A DNA stretch of 64,000 nt from Mesostigma viride (lineage: Eukaryota > Streptophyta > Mesostigmatophyceae > Mesostigmatales > Mesostigmataceae), in the NCBI GenBank assembly GCA_009746045.1, contig RPFO01000059.1, positions 1,869,716 through 1,933,715 on the forward strand, written 5' to 3'. The translations under genes were made by a program, and so were the position numbers. Under the pieces are notes generated by a model. The model saw only the letters and a list, made by a program, of their open reading frames with translations. It did not search any database and was not told the DNA's origin. This document shows, in pieces, positions 33,024-44,006 of the stretch; position 1 is the stretch's first letter, and each line of letters starts with the position of its first letter.

Positions 33024-34937
33024 TCACCATAATCCTGTCAATTGGCCTATGCTCGTTATAACTGGCCAATCCTGAGAGGGTGAGAGGGAGAGGGAGAAGA
33101 AGACCTGCCTGGGGATGTAGCAGCATTGGCAGTGTTGGGATGCTAGGTGAGACCTGTGAGGGCCTGCTACGCGTGGCTGGCTGCACTGGGGGTTAGGTGC
33201 CTGCACAACATGTGCTGGTGAAGATGACATGTCCATGCCCCCCTGCACACCCTGACTCTGTGCCTGCCTCTTGCGTGCCCTAGCTGCCTCCCATTGCTCA
33301 AAGGTAGGGGTGAGAGAAACATCACTATCCTCACTGCTAGATGAGCTTGTCTGCTGCACGTCCCCCCCTGCTGGCTACCTGTCTGTACACGCAACCAAGT
33401 GGGGAGATACATACTTGCTTGCTGCATGCACACCCGGTGCAACGTCTGCACCATCTCCACCATCACGCCCAGATTCACCCTGATCTTCTTGCCTCGCAGC
33501 AAGGTCTGCAGGGCGGGAAGGAGTGCCTCGCACATCCTCCTGGTCATCGGCTCGATCGAGGGTTGATCGAGCAAATGATAGATGATCGCACACAACAGGC
33601 TGGTGTGTTCAGCCAACCTGTCGTCCAGCCTCTCGCTGGCCACCCCTTGGATACCCTGGGCGCAGCGCTGGACTGCGCGCCAAAGGGTTGGCTCACGGAG
33701 TGAGACGACGTCATCCCCAGGGATGCGTGCCTCGGCTGTCTCCATGGCCACATCCTCCTCGATCCCCTGGGGGAGATGGATGATCCCTTGCCACGGCCTG
33801 GGCCGTGTCAGGTCCCTTGCCGGCCCTGCCGGGGGCTTGGGACTGCGATGGGGGTGCCGAAGCACCCGCCTTCGCGGGGGGGTGGGTGTTGATGGCGTCG
33901 GTGTCGTCGGCTGAGGCCGACGGTTCCGACTAGCTCAGCGGCGGGTGTGCCGTGGGGGGGCGGCTGGCGCTTGCCCTCCGCCCGCCTGGGGGTCGCTGCC
34001 GCTGTCGCTGTCGCTGCTGCTGTCGCTGTCGAACCAGGGGATGCCGTCGCAGGTCCCCAGCCGACTGGCACGACAGGTGGCATCCTTGGCATCTCCTCGG
34101 CCGGCCTAGGTGGCTTGGCCACCACCGTGGCCGCTGCCACCTGGCGAGCCTCCGAATACATGTCGAGAGCAGTTACACCTTGTCTCACGGCCAAGTAGTA
34201 CAGCCGGATCAGAATCGCAACCTGGACATGCGAAAAGCGGCAATGGACGTCCTCCGGGAGCTCCGACGCCACCGCCTGAACCGCGAACTTGGTCAAGACG
34301 AAGCCGCCAGGGAGGGTACTCTGCTGGCGGAGACGCCAGCCGTCGAAAGGCAAAAAGTTTGGTACATTACGCACCGGGATCTTAAAGGGGATCTGGCCCC
34401 AACCGTTAACATAGACCTCACCTGCGTCCTGGGACGCAGGGGTCGGGTTCGCGCCGAGGCTCATGCCTGCCAGCGCCCTCCCGACAGAGGTGTTGCCGGA
34501 CGATGACCTCGTCTGGCCGGAGGTCACCTCTCTCCTAGGAGAGGGTGAAGCCTCCCCCTCCTCCGAAGAGGAGGAATCCTCTTCCACCTGTCGCCCTGGG
34601 GCGGGTGGCATGACTGCATGAGGTGCGGGGCAACCTCGGACTCGTTGCGAGTCCCGGTGCCCCTGTTCCCCTGGGGGGCAGACGCCTCGGCATCGACAGC
34701 TTCACGCTGCCGGGGAGGGGTGTCCGCCACCACCATGCGATAGGTGACATTGTCGTCACGCTCACGCAGTGGGGAACTGCGAGGAGAAATTCTCCTCTGA
34801 GACGCCGTGAAAGGCAGTCTCGCGGTGATGGGGGGCTCCCGGTTAGCGGGAGGCCGACCCCGACCGTTTCCTGCCCCTCCCCGTCGAAGGGTGGGGCGGA
34901 CATTGTTGTTTTTCGCATCCGAGTTCTTCGGCGCCAT
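33024..34937 (-). CDS. Copia-B extra ORF region upstream of gag (unknown)
   Basis: Starts MAPKNSDAKNNNVRPTLRRG, 11 bases after the 5' LTR. Coding potential runs through three or four frames: 34937-34524 basic and Arg/Pro-rich; 34611-33808 with WGQIPFKIPVRNVPNFLPFD; 33865 to about 33380 with DDRLAEHTSLLCAIIYHLLD. Joining them gives a long protein with a disordered head and a helical body. I recognise no domain. The switches suggest indels, some at short G/C runs, rather than introns. It occupies the position of the extra ORF of Copia-A but shares no obvious sequence by eye. Confidence 0.5.
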
Positions 34938-34947
34938 TTCTAATCCA

Positions 34948-35357
34948 AGTTAGATATAGATGTACGTCGGAGACGTTGGGGACTCGATCAGTGTGAGAAT
35001 GATGGATGCAGCAACGCCAGGGATCGGGCGTTCCTTGTCATTATTCACTCCATATGTGGGCACACATTATATGTCGTGGACACATCACTCACACGAGATC
35101 CCTAGGACAACTGGACTACGCTCAATTGTCCGCCACGTGTCCAGGCTCTAGAGGCTTCTAGACCTGGAGCAACGTTACTACGCACAACGTCCACCAGACT
35201 AGTTGCTAGCTACGTAACTTGCGTACACGTGTGTGCGTCGCGCCACAACCGGCGCTCGGCACCGTTATTCAGTCTCCGCCAGAATAACTCCGGTCACATT
35301 GTATGTTCCCCTGTGTGGCTCCGGCCACAAGTCAGCCTCGAGGTATCTCAGCTAACT
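34948..35357 (-). repeat. 5' LTR of Copia-B
   Basis: A 410-bp direct repeat of 26986-27391 with an extra GATC. The outer flank is AAGAG (35358-35362). Confidence 0.9.
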
Positions 35358-35362
35358 AAGAG

Positions 35363-37026
35363 GGTGCAGGAGCCTGATTATCATAGGGGAACCCTGAGGG
35401 TCCTGTCTGCACAGCATTCAGCCTACTAGGGGTAGCTGAGGGAATACGTCCTGTAGTGGGACGAATAGGAGCACGCTGAGGGGTACGAGGAGGGCGAGCA
35501 TCGGGATGAGGGGGAGCACCCGAAAGGAACTTGGGGCACTCACGTTTAAGATGACCTACTTCCTTACAATGATAGCATGTGATATGAGAGACATCCAGAG
35601 CCGAAAGGTCAGTAACACAAATGTCTAATTCTTCTACATAGGAGTTCTCCTCCTCAGGGGTAAGGTTAATGTTATTAATACGGGAACGGGTAGGAAGAGA
35701 AGGAGTAGTGAAGAAATCTGCCACTCGTAAGAGATGCTGGCGCACATGCTTGAGGGGTAGATCAGTAAAACGGTAGGCAGAGAACTGGCGCTTTACCTCA
35801 CGTAATAAGGGTCTACTGAGGCCTTGTAGGAAACGAGCACGTACTTCTGCACCCGACAAATCCCTAATTCGTACCATCTGTGCATCAAATTCTTTCATAT
35901 ATTCCCTAAACGGCTTAGTACCCTGCTGCAAGGTACCAAAGGCTAATCTATCCTGCCAATCTGCATCAGGAGGAACTAAATGGCTCTCTAATCGCTTAAA
36001 CAATTCTGCTACTGAGTTAGGGTAGGCATGAGAGGCCAAGGATTCACACTGGATGAGGTTAGCAAGCTCAGGAGTAATACAGGTATAGTAAGATATATCT
36101 TACTCACTATAGTGAGTAAACTCACTATAGTGAGGGACTAATACAGCATCAGGGAGACGCCATCTATTATGATTTTGCCACGACTCTGTGTTCTGGGTAA
36201 GCAACATAATAAAAGTGAAAAACTGTTGAGGGGTAGACTTGACATCCAACTTGGGAAGGTTAGCAAAGAGGGAAAGAGCAGGGGGCTTAGGAGGATGAGA
36301 AGGATCAGATTTACCCATAGGACCACTGTCTTCCACTGCTACATATGAGGGATAGAAAGAAGGAAGAGGAAAGGTTTTGGATAGGGGTCTAGATGGGGCC
36401 ACCGTTTCAGGATGGTGCCCATAGGAGAAGGGAACAGTATATTGCTCACGAAGGGAGGAGTAGGCAAAATGATCATAATTTCTGTCATCTAGAGGCATGG
36501 TGCTGAAATCACTATTAACTTCTAACTCAGCCACACGGGTAGGGACCTGGGCAGCCTCGTAGGCCGTATCAGGGTAGGACCAAGAAGCAGGAGGATAAAA
36601 TGGAACTGCACTAGGGCGACCAGAAGGGCCAACAGGGGCAGAGGTACGACCCGTGTTATAAGCAGGGATGGAAGGCACAGGGTGAGGAGGAGGCCTAGAA
36701 GCATTGTCAGGGAGTGAGGACCTAATTGAGGGTTGGACCGAGGTTGCAGGAGGGGCAGGGGCCTGGTTCAGGGTAAAAGAGGGGTCATCACTAAATCTGA
36801 CACGCATACGTTGTTCAAAGGTAGGTGGGGTAAGAGTGGGACGACGGCGACCACCAGTAGTAGGAGAAGGAGGTGAGGTACGCAAGTTACCTTGTGGAGT
36901 GAGATGGTGCACCGTTTCCAAGGAGTCCCGTCTGTTACCACGAGTGTTGTTATTATTAGTAGTATTAGTATTATTATTAGTATTATTGGTAGGTATAGGC
37001 GACATATCTCCACCCACTGGATCCAT
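35363..37026 (-). pseudogene. Ty3/gypsy gag with CCHC knuckle, split by Copia-B
   Basis: Starts MDPVGGDMSPIPTNN at 37026. An Asn/Thr and Pro-rich head leads into a retrotransposon gag domain (WQDRLAFGTLQQGTKPFREY, VRARFLQGLSRPLLREVKRQ) and the CCHC knuckle CYHCKEVGHLKREC (about 35540-35585). The frame is continuous except for one TAA at 36100-36102, next to two copies of the 14-bp palindrome CTCACTATAGTGAG (36103-36116 and 36121-36134). These look like a small insertion. At 35362 Copia-B interrupts it; the next codons lie at 26950-26985 and lead into the 16-kb element, beyond which protease follows at 10690. Confidence 0.8.
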
Positions 37027-37159
37027 GTTTACTTAATTAGAAAGGAAAACAATAAAAGTTGCCTTAAGAAAAGGATAGGAATCTAAATTAAAACAATGAA
37101 GGCAAAAGGAAAAAATCTTGAATGTCTTAAGCAGAGAAAACAATTAAAATCAATCCTTT

Positions 37160-37546
37160 TTAACCACAGTAATGGATAGGGAACCAAACTCTAACTAAGG
37201 TGAGAGGAGAATCTGAGCTAGATGAGGATGCAGCCCGTCTAGGGGGAGAAGAAGGAGGGGTAGCAAAGACTAGAGATTCCACGGGAGGACGACCATGAGG
37301 AATAGAGCCTACATGTAGGCCTAAATCTGATTCACTATGGTCTATAAGGAACTGCTGAGCTTCTTCAAAGGTAACAAATTTCTTATACCTAACTACGTTA
37401 TATATACGGTTATGAACTATCTTCCTAGCGTCGGACCAAGAAAGAAAAATGGCGGACCATTGAGGCGTAATCACTACGTAATATTTGGCTAAGCTATTAT
37501 CGCTGGAAGAATGGGAAGGAGCAGTAAAAGCACGCCGCTGGCTCAT
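37160..37546 (-). CDS. ORF with viroplasmin / RNase H1 hybrid-binding-like domain
   Basis: A 128-residue ORF 134 bases upstream of the gypsy gag on the same strand. Residues about 21-66 (KYYVVITPQWSAIFLSW, then the Arg/Val-rich part and KFVTFEEAQQFL) match the form of the small domain shared by RNase H1 N-termini (RNA-DNA hybrid binding) and caulimoviral viroplasmin: YYVV, then a Trp, then a Lys-F-x-[ST]-x-EEA-x-x-F end. A Ser/Pro-rich tail follows. As a retroelement accessory protein it could bind RNA-DNA hybrids, which is inference. It may belong to the gypsy element; the 5' LTR that would prove this was not found. Confidence 0.6.
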   Translation of the reverse strand: MSQRRAFTAPSHSSSDNSLAKYYVVITPQWSAIFLSWSDARKIVHNRIYNVVRYKKFVTFEEAQQFLIDHSESDLGLHVGSIPHGRPPVESLVFATPPSSPPRRAASSSSSDSPLTLVRVWFPIHYCG

Positions 37547-37888
37547 GGTAACGCACCTGGTAGGTCTTGTGACGTCACGCTAGAAGGAGAAGGAGTAGGC
37601 GACTTAGCTGGGTTATCTGGAGCACCGAAAGCAGCACGAGGGCGGCAATAGTCCAGCGCTCGTCCTAAAATCAGCGACCCAGTACATATCTCTGCGGGTG
37701 CGGCCGTCTAATAAACAGCAGCACGAAGGAAGAGGTGTAGTCTACCACGACGCTAATCGTCTCGCTATTGCCGAACCGAACAAGTATCCTCTATCTACGA
37801 CAGGAAGCAACCATACGCAGGAAAACAAAGCGAAGGAGCTATCTAGCAAAGCGAAGGAGCTATCTGGGTTTTTCCGCTACGAGCAGGT

Positions 37889-38230
37889 CTAGCATCTAGG
37901 CAGAGCGTGTCCCGAACCGGGCAGCACTATTCGGCCCAGCTTGAAGGCGACCCGCCCATTACCTGTCAAGAAAGTGTCGTCTTCATTTCCCTGGACGCGG
38001 AAGGGTTCTTGCAAAGGCGTATGTGACAAGGGACCGTCGTCTCGCTCTCTACCTACGAAAGTTCCTCCGGAACCATTGTTACGTCCTAAACTTCTACCAG
38101 CACCTCTACCTCTACCCGGCCTAACCCAACCTAAATTAGTCAGGCCACCTCTACTTAATCCCCTAGCGAAAGACGAACGAGACGGAGCAGATCTCAATGC
38201 ATTCACGTATGTATTACTGTAATACGCCAT
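37889..38230 (-). CDS. Small Arg/Gly-rich ORF (unknown)
   Basis: A 113-residue ORF with ARGLSRGGLTNLGWVRPGRG near its start, an RGG-like nucleic-acid-binding composition. No domain recognised. It lies on the same strand upstream of the viroplasmin-like ORF and could be part of the gypsy leader region. Confidence 0.3.
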   Translation of the reverse strand: MAYYSNTYVNALRSAPSRSSFARGLSRGGLTNLGWVRPGRGRGAGRSLGRNNGSGGTFVGRERDDGPLSHTPLQEPFRVQGNEDDTFLTGNGRVAFKLGRIVLPGSGHALPRC

Positions 38231-38600
38231 AAGCCATTTACACGAACCCGTTTACTCCAGGAATAGAGGAAGGAAACACAACTACACTGCCGTGACCCAA
38301 GCTAATATGTGTTAATTCATTTAACACACGCCGAGTGCAAACACGAGGGGTAGAACGTGCATAAATGATCACCAACGGTCCAGCATGCTCGGGCCGACCT
38401 GGCCCTCGCCTACAAATGTACAGATGCACGCTGGTCCACTACATTCTGCCCGAAGGATAAGAACCACTAGTAAAGTACGCGGCGCGACGCCCAAAAGCAT
38501 CCAATGCACCACAGTACTGTCACGAGGACAACAGTGTCCCCGTACAAACTACACGTAACCTAGGAACGACCGAGGCAAAGGACCTAATTTACGTCCGTAA
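38231..38600. other. Unassigned stretch
   Basis: No gene, tandem repeat or inverted repeat noticed. It could include the 5' LTR of the gypsy element, but no second copy is in the window to compare. Confidence 0.3.
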
Positions 38601-38924
38601 CTACGACGAATTGTTACGCGACGTAACAGCCAGGATGCGTTCCTCGGAACCGGGTTGTGTAAACGCGTCAAGGAAGCCGGGCTGGCTGGCTTCGGCGACA
38701 AAGTCGAGCTCTACCCAGCTCGGCTCGGCAGGGCGACTGCGCTTGGGTTCAGGCGATGCTGCTGGCGAGGCGGGCGCAGCAGGGGGCGGGACGACCACTA
38801 GAGCTTGGCTAGTGGCGCCGCTGCCTTCTGGGCCGGTGGGCGAAGCTGCAGCCGGAGCTGCAGACGTATTTTCATTGCTGAGCGCAGCCGCCAGGCTGCG
38901 TTGCGTCGAGAGGCGTTTGCTCAT
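38601..38924 (-). CDS. Small Ala/Pro-rich ORF (unknown)
   Basis: A 107-residue ORF starting MSKRLSTQRSLAAALSNEN, with an Ala/Pro-rich middle, the basic motif EPKRSRPAEPSW and the acidic VELDFVAEA. No family recognised. It could be a leader ORF of the gypsy element or chance. Confidence 0.25.
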   Translation of the reverse strand: MSKRLSTQRSLAAALSNENTSAAPAAASPTGPEGSGATSQALVVVPPPAAPASPAASPEPKRSRPAEPSWVELDFVAEASQPGFLDAFTQPGSEERILAVTSRNNSS

Positions 38925-39006
38925 CGTATATTGCGTAATAGCTTCGGAAAATTATATCAGCATGTGCGTCGTAGAAAGACGCGTCGATTGTGATATTCAC
39001 GGCTAA

Positions 39007-39253
39007 ATTCGGTGCTCAAACGTGAAAGTTATGAGCTCCGCCGTCAGCCATGGCTACCTCGTGGCTCGTGGGGGTGAGGCATGTTACAATGACTGATTTG
39101 GCATGTTATAATTTAATCCATGGCTACCTCGTGGCTCATGGTTAATTCGTCTCTCGGGGAGATCATGAAGCACGTATTCCCTTGCTGGTCAATGGGGGCC
39201 AGTGCCCAGGCGGGCGTTACCATACAACTACTACAGGAGACACCGGCCGGCGG
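39007..39253 (+). other. Left flank of Copia-C, probably LINE remnant
   Basis: Contains two near-identical 23-bp copies of CCATGGCTACCTCGTGGCTC (39049 and 39119). After removal of Copia-C this sequence joins 52668, which belongs to a LINE 3' region, so it is likely the same degenerate element. It ends in the target duplication GGCGG (39249-39253). Confidence 0.4.
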
Positions 39254-39952
39254 TGTTTTCTTTTATGATCCTTCCTTGCAGATCACAGGTCAAGATCAAG
39301 GCTGAGGAAGTGAGAGACTGAGAGACAAAATGTTCACGCAGAAAATTGGCAGCTTGAGATGCCCTTGCTGCCTTTGTTCATTTCATTATATAGGCAATTA
39401 GGTGGCAAAGGTAGAACTGCCACATGTCAAGCAAGGGTTGCAACACTTCTAGATTCCTAGAATATTTGTTGTGTGATTGCCAGATGGCATTTGCTGAAAT
39501 ACAACATAAGGAATGATTGCCATCTGTCAACATGCAAATAACCACTGATCATATGGAACTGCCATCTGTCAATAAACTAAGCAATGTGCTCTAGGCATTC
39601 GCCACATGTCCATGGAATAAAGTATCTAGAATCCTTGTCAGGAATCAAGAAACACTGACGTAAGATCTGACACAACAGTAGTCACTGTACCGTGAATCTA
39701 CCTCATGAACTAGCAACATGTTCAGGCCAGTTGGCATGCCAGTTGTCAGCACAATTGTCACGTGATATGCTGACACACTAGTCTACTTGGCAAGACCATA
39801 GTGCATATAACTTTGGAAGGCCGTATCTCAGCCATTCGTAGTCCAAATCGAGTAGGAAAAAGTGCTACAAGTCCAGCTATTAAATCTCTATCAAGCTGAC
39901 TATATACAAGCACAATGTGGGCAGGGCAGGTGGATACACTAATATCCAGACA
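39254..39952 (-). repeat. 3' LTR of Copia-C
   Basis: Line-by-line comparison with 51964-52662 showed no differences. Confidence 0.95.
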
Positions 39953-39986
39953 CCCCCCTTAGTCCAATGACGTGCCCACTAGCAGC

Positions 39987-42690
39987 TCAAGTCACACAGG
40001 AATGCAGGAGCCGTCCTCGAAGCAGCTCGAAGCGTGGTCGCGGAAGTGCCTTGGTCAGGATATCCGCCACCATCTCCTCACCGGGGCAATGTTGGACATT
40101 GATGTCACCATCCTCCACCTTCTCACGAATGAAGTGGAAACGCACGTCAATGTGTTTTGTGCGCTTGGGGTGAACCGGGTCCTTGGAGAGTGCCACAGCA
40201 CCGGTGTTGTCGCAGTAGACCGGAGTAGGTGCAGCCGTAGTAGAGCCCGTCAGCTCCATCAAGATCCTCCGCAGGGGGAGCACCGACTGCAGCAAGGTGC
40301 CCGCAGCGATGTACTCGGCCTCGCATGAAGAAAGAGCGGTCACCGTTTGGCGGCGGCTTGCCCAATCAATAGGGGCACCAGCGTACATGACCAGGTTGCC
40401 GCTGACAGACCGCCTGGTCTTGACGTCATTTGCCCAGTCCGCATCTGACCAGCCTTCAAGGCTCCCGCCAGTGAAGCGGAGACCGAGGCCGTGGGTTGCC
40501 AGCAGGTAGCGGATGACCCGCTTGGCAGCCTGCATATCACCTAGCGTGGGTGATTGCATCTGTTGCGCTAGGCGGTTGACAGCGAATGCCACGTCTGGCC
40601 GCGTCCATTGGGTGACGTAGATGAGCGCCCCCACTATTTGCTGGAACACCTCCCGTTGCGATTGGTCACACTGTCCCCCCTCGCTCAACACGGCACCCGG
40701 GACAACCGGGGTGGGAACACCACGACTCTCACCTAGCCCAAAGCGGGCAGCAATTTCTATGATGTAGGGAGACTGGTGCAGGGCAAGGGAACGGGTGACG
40801 CTGTCAATAGAAAGACACACACCTAGAAACAAGGAAGGGTGGTCCGATTCGGACAGCTGAAAACGTGTACCAAGGCGAGAAACCCAGGCGGCTACCCAAG
40901 GGGCAGAGGGGCTGGCAACGATCATGTCATCAACATGTACAAACACAAAGCCCCTAGCACTGGGATAAAGGTAAAGACATGTGTCTGTAGCGCTAGGCAC
41001 TGCACCATCCGACACGAGATGAGAACGGAAGGTGCGATGCCAATTGCGCGGAGCCTGACGTGTGCCATACAGGCTGCGATGAAGCTTCCATACAAGAAGC
41101 TCGCCAGAGGCGTCATACTCCTCATAGCCCAGGGGTGGACGTACATAGACATCCTCCTCTAAAGGAGCATACAAGAACGCAGTGCGGACGTCTAATTGAT
41201 GCAGAGTATAGCCATGCGTGACTGCAAAAGCAAGAGCCAAACGCACTGTGGAGGAACGAACAGTGGGGCTAAAGATGTCCTGAAAATCAACACCCTCACG
41301 CTGGGCATAGCCCTTGCATACAAAACGTGCTTTCTCACGTCCATCCGACTTACGTGCATACACCCAACGGGAAGGAATGGCCGAAGTGCCACGAGGAAGA
41401 GATGACCTACTCACCAAAGAAAAAACCTTGTGAGAACGAATAGAAGCCATCTCGCTATCCATGGCGGACTGCCACGCAGGAAGAGAACGAGCTTGTTGCC
41501 AAGACTTAGGGACGTCCAGGTCGACACTAGTGGCATATACATCCTCGACCACATCACGAATAGCAGCGTAATTTGGGCAAAAACGGGCCCACTTAGGAGA
41601 AGCAAGACGTTGAGAAGAGGAGGTCCAACCATAGGCGCCATATGTGTCACTAGAGGGACAGTAGCCATCGCCAACATTTTCCTCAATCGTTGCAGCAGCT
41701 ATCACCGAATCCGCCCCTGCCTGGTTGCTGGGCGCTGAAGATGAAGGTCGCTGCAGTGCGTGGATGGCTTGCTGCAAAGCCGTTGCACTCGAAATTTGAG
41801 GCGCAGGCGCAGGCGAGGGCGCAGGAACTCCTTGCGCAACTTGGTTGCCGGCGTCCGGCACCGCATCAGAAATTTCAGAGTCAGGAGCAGCACCCGGACC
41901 AGGATGCTCAGCGTTGCCACTGCCGTCTGCACCGGTGACAGTGCCCAGCTGTTGGCGAGCCTTGGCCCTGGTGACCGGACCATCAGGTACCGAGTCAGGC
42001 ACAGCAGTGACAGGCGGCAGCACTGCAGGCTCAGTGGGTGCAGGCAAAGGTACCAGCGCCACGCCAGATTCCGAGGCAGACTCAGGTGCCGGCAGCTGGA
42101 AGTTGACATCTGGACTCGCGACGTGCAGGGGAGCAGAATTTGCTCGCCAAGTCTCATCGAATGACACATGGAGCCTGCGAATAACGTCACGTGAGCCTGG
42201 GCGGAGAATCAGGTAAGCAGGCGACTCCAAGTCATAGCCCACAAAGATTCCAGCCTGGGCTTTGTCCTCCAGCTTGCCACGTGGCCCTTCTACACGAAAG
42301 TAGGCAGGGCAGCCGAAAATGCGCAAATGCGACAGGTCGGCATCAACGCCTTGAAAAAGGCGATGAGGGCTAGCAGAGTCTGCATTGGCCTCGCATGGCA
42401 GCCGATTGAGCAGGTAGACAGCACACGCAAAAGCTAGGGCCCAGAAAGTCTTGGGCAGGGTAGCATAATGCAGCATGCACAGTGTCATTCCCATCGCCAA
42501 ACCCCACATGCGTTCCGCAACTCCGTTTTGCTGCGGACAGTAGGGGCTGGAAAATTCTTGGTGAACTCGATGGCGAGCACAGAGGGAGCGGAAGTCCTCG
42601 GAAAGAAATACTGCGTCATTGTCGGTCCTTAGAAGCACAGAACCGTCGTAGTAGGGCCTGATATCCCTTGACAGTCGGTCGGTCGAAGTG
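39987..42690 (-). CDS. Copia-C pol 3' part: integrase core, RT, RNase H
   Basis: The frame reads from the second half of the integrase core: RTDNDAVFLSEDF and SSPYCPQQNGVAER (catalytic Asp and Glu). RT follows, with LDVRTAFLYAPLEEDVYV and the canonical FVHVDDMIVAS box. RNase H is last (SDADWANDVKTRRSVSGN, LSSCEAEYIAAG, YCDNTGAVAL, KTKHIDVRFH-like end), stop at 39987. It is separated from the upstream frame by a tandem GGTC duplication at 42677-42684, which adds 4 bases. Its normal order and VDD box make a built-in control for Copia-A and Copia-B. Confidence 0.92.
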
Positions 42691-44006
42691 CAGTGGCACC
42701 TCACTCTTCTGGCGCATAGGAAAAGACCAACGCCACCTTGTAGCGTCGTCAGTGATGCCCAGAATGTACTGGGAACCGCCCAGTGATGGCTGCATCGGCC
42801 CCATGATGTCCCCATGCAGCTTGGCACGAGGCACGGTCGAGCGTGGTTGCCCAGCAGCGAAGGAGCGTCGCCTAATCATGCCAGCAGGGCACGACGGGCA
42901 GCCTGGCGCACCTGGAGCCCGCATGGTAATGTTCGATGCAGGTATGGCCGCCAGCTTGCGAATGCGCTCAGCACCTGCATGTCCAAGTCGCCAGTGCCAC
43001 AATAGTGCAGCAGGGTTGTCTGTGGTGTGGTGGGCAGCAGGGGTTGTCACAGTCTGTGATTCTTGCAAACCGTAGACGTTGTTCTGCACCTTGATAGGTA
43101 CCTTGCTGCCTGCAAAGCATGCCACGCCCTGCAGTAGGTTCACCTCGTGTCCCTGCTGATGCAGCTGGGCCACGGAAAGAAGCCTTGCACCCAGAGAGGG
43201 CACGTGCAGAGCATGAGGCAGATGCACCACCTTGTTGGCGACTCGTAGCTTGAGCGTTCCCGTCCCCACAGCCTTCAGCCGGCCTCCGGAGCCCTGGATG
43301 GCCAGGTTGGTTGGCTGAACCTTGATAAAGTCAGCCTCCTCAGGGCTCATGTGGCTGGATGCAGCAGAGTCCAGAATCCAGAAAGGTACGCCCGGCACTA
43401 GGCGCGTAGTTGCAAACGCGTAGTCCACGGGAAGCTCAGGAGCCTCCACCGTGTTGTTCGCTGTCGCAGCCTGCTTCTTCTTCTGGTTCTTGCGCTTTGG
43501 CCTCTGCTGGCCCTTCTTCTTGCTGAGATGTGGGTACTTGGTATAGCACGTCTCCTCCGCATGTCCTTCCTTTCCGCAGAATGTGCAAGTCGGCCTCCCC
43601 GGCTTGGTTGGTTGGCCTGTGCTGTATGCTTGGCCTTGGGCAGCTGCTGGCTCAGGCTTGACCGTGGTGGTGGAGCGCGTCCCCACAAGCAGGTCATCTG
43701 CTTCAAGCATGGCCTTCTTCACCTCCAGCAGCGACATGTCCTCATCGAACCTGGTTGAAACGAGGGCAGGCCTATACGCATCAGATAAACCACCTTTCAG
43801 CGCAGCGGCAAAATCATTGTCTGCCAACACCCCCCCCACATCCCTGTACTCACTCAGAAGCAGTTCTGAAGCGGTAAGATAGTCCATCATGGACTGGTTG
43901 GGCTGCTTGGTCAGCCTCATTAGGGATGTCCTCAGGTCGTGCTTGTTGCTCTTGGTCAGTTTAGGCTGCTCAAACACCTCCACCAACTTAGCAAAAAGCA
44001 AACTGC
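42616..44006 (-). pseudogene. Copia-C gag C-terminal part, protease and integrase N-terminus
   Basis: Gag continues after the transposon insertion (LLFAKLVEVFEQPKLTKSNK) and has the CCHC knuckle CTFCGKEGHAEETC (about 43555-43600). The protease active site is FWILDSAASSHMS (about 43355), DSA instead of DSG. Then come the integrase HHCC (LWHWRLGHAGAERI, CPSCPAG) and the first core Asp in LHGDIMGPMQ. The frame ends at 42616 because of the 4-bp duplication at 42677-42684. The native start is on the far side of the insertion at 51929. Confidence 0.9.

Larger units (their letters stand above)
26986..35357 (-). mobile_element. Copia-B, complete LTR retrotransposon with INT-PR-RT-RH order
   Basis: An 8372-bp element with LTRs at 26986-27391 (406 bp) and 34948-35357 (410 bp) and a 5-bp duplication AAGAG at 26981-26985 and 35358-35362. 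On the minus strand: 5' LTR, a TGG-starting segment right after it (TGGATTAGAAATGG), extra ORF region (33024-34937), gag (32198-32920), double zinc knuckle (about 32060-32201), pol (28401 to about 32000), non-coding tail, 3' LTR. LTRs differ by a 4-bp indel and about one substitution, so insertion is recent. It sits in the gag of the gypsy element. Architecture matches Copia-A in every unusual point. Confidence 0.9.
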
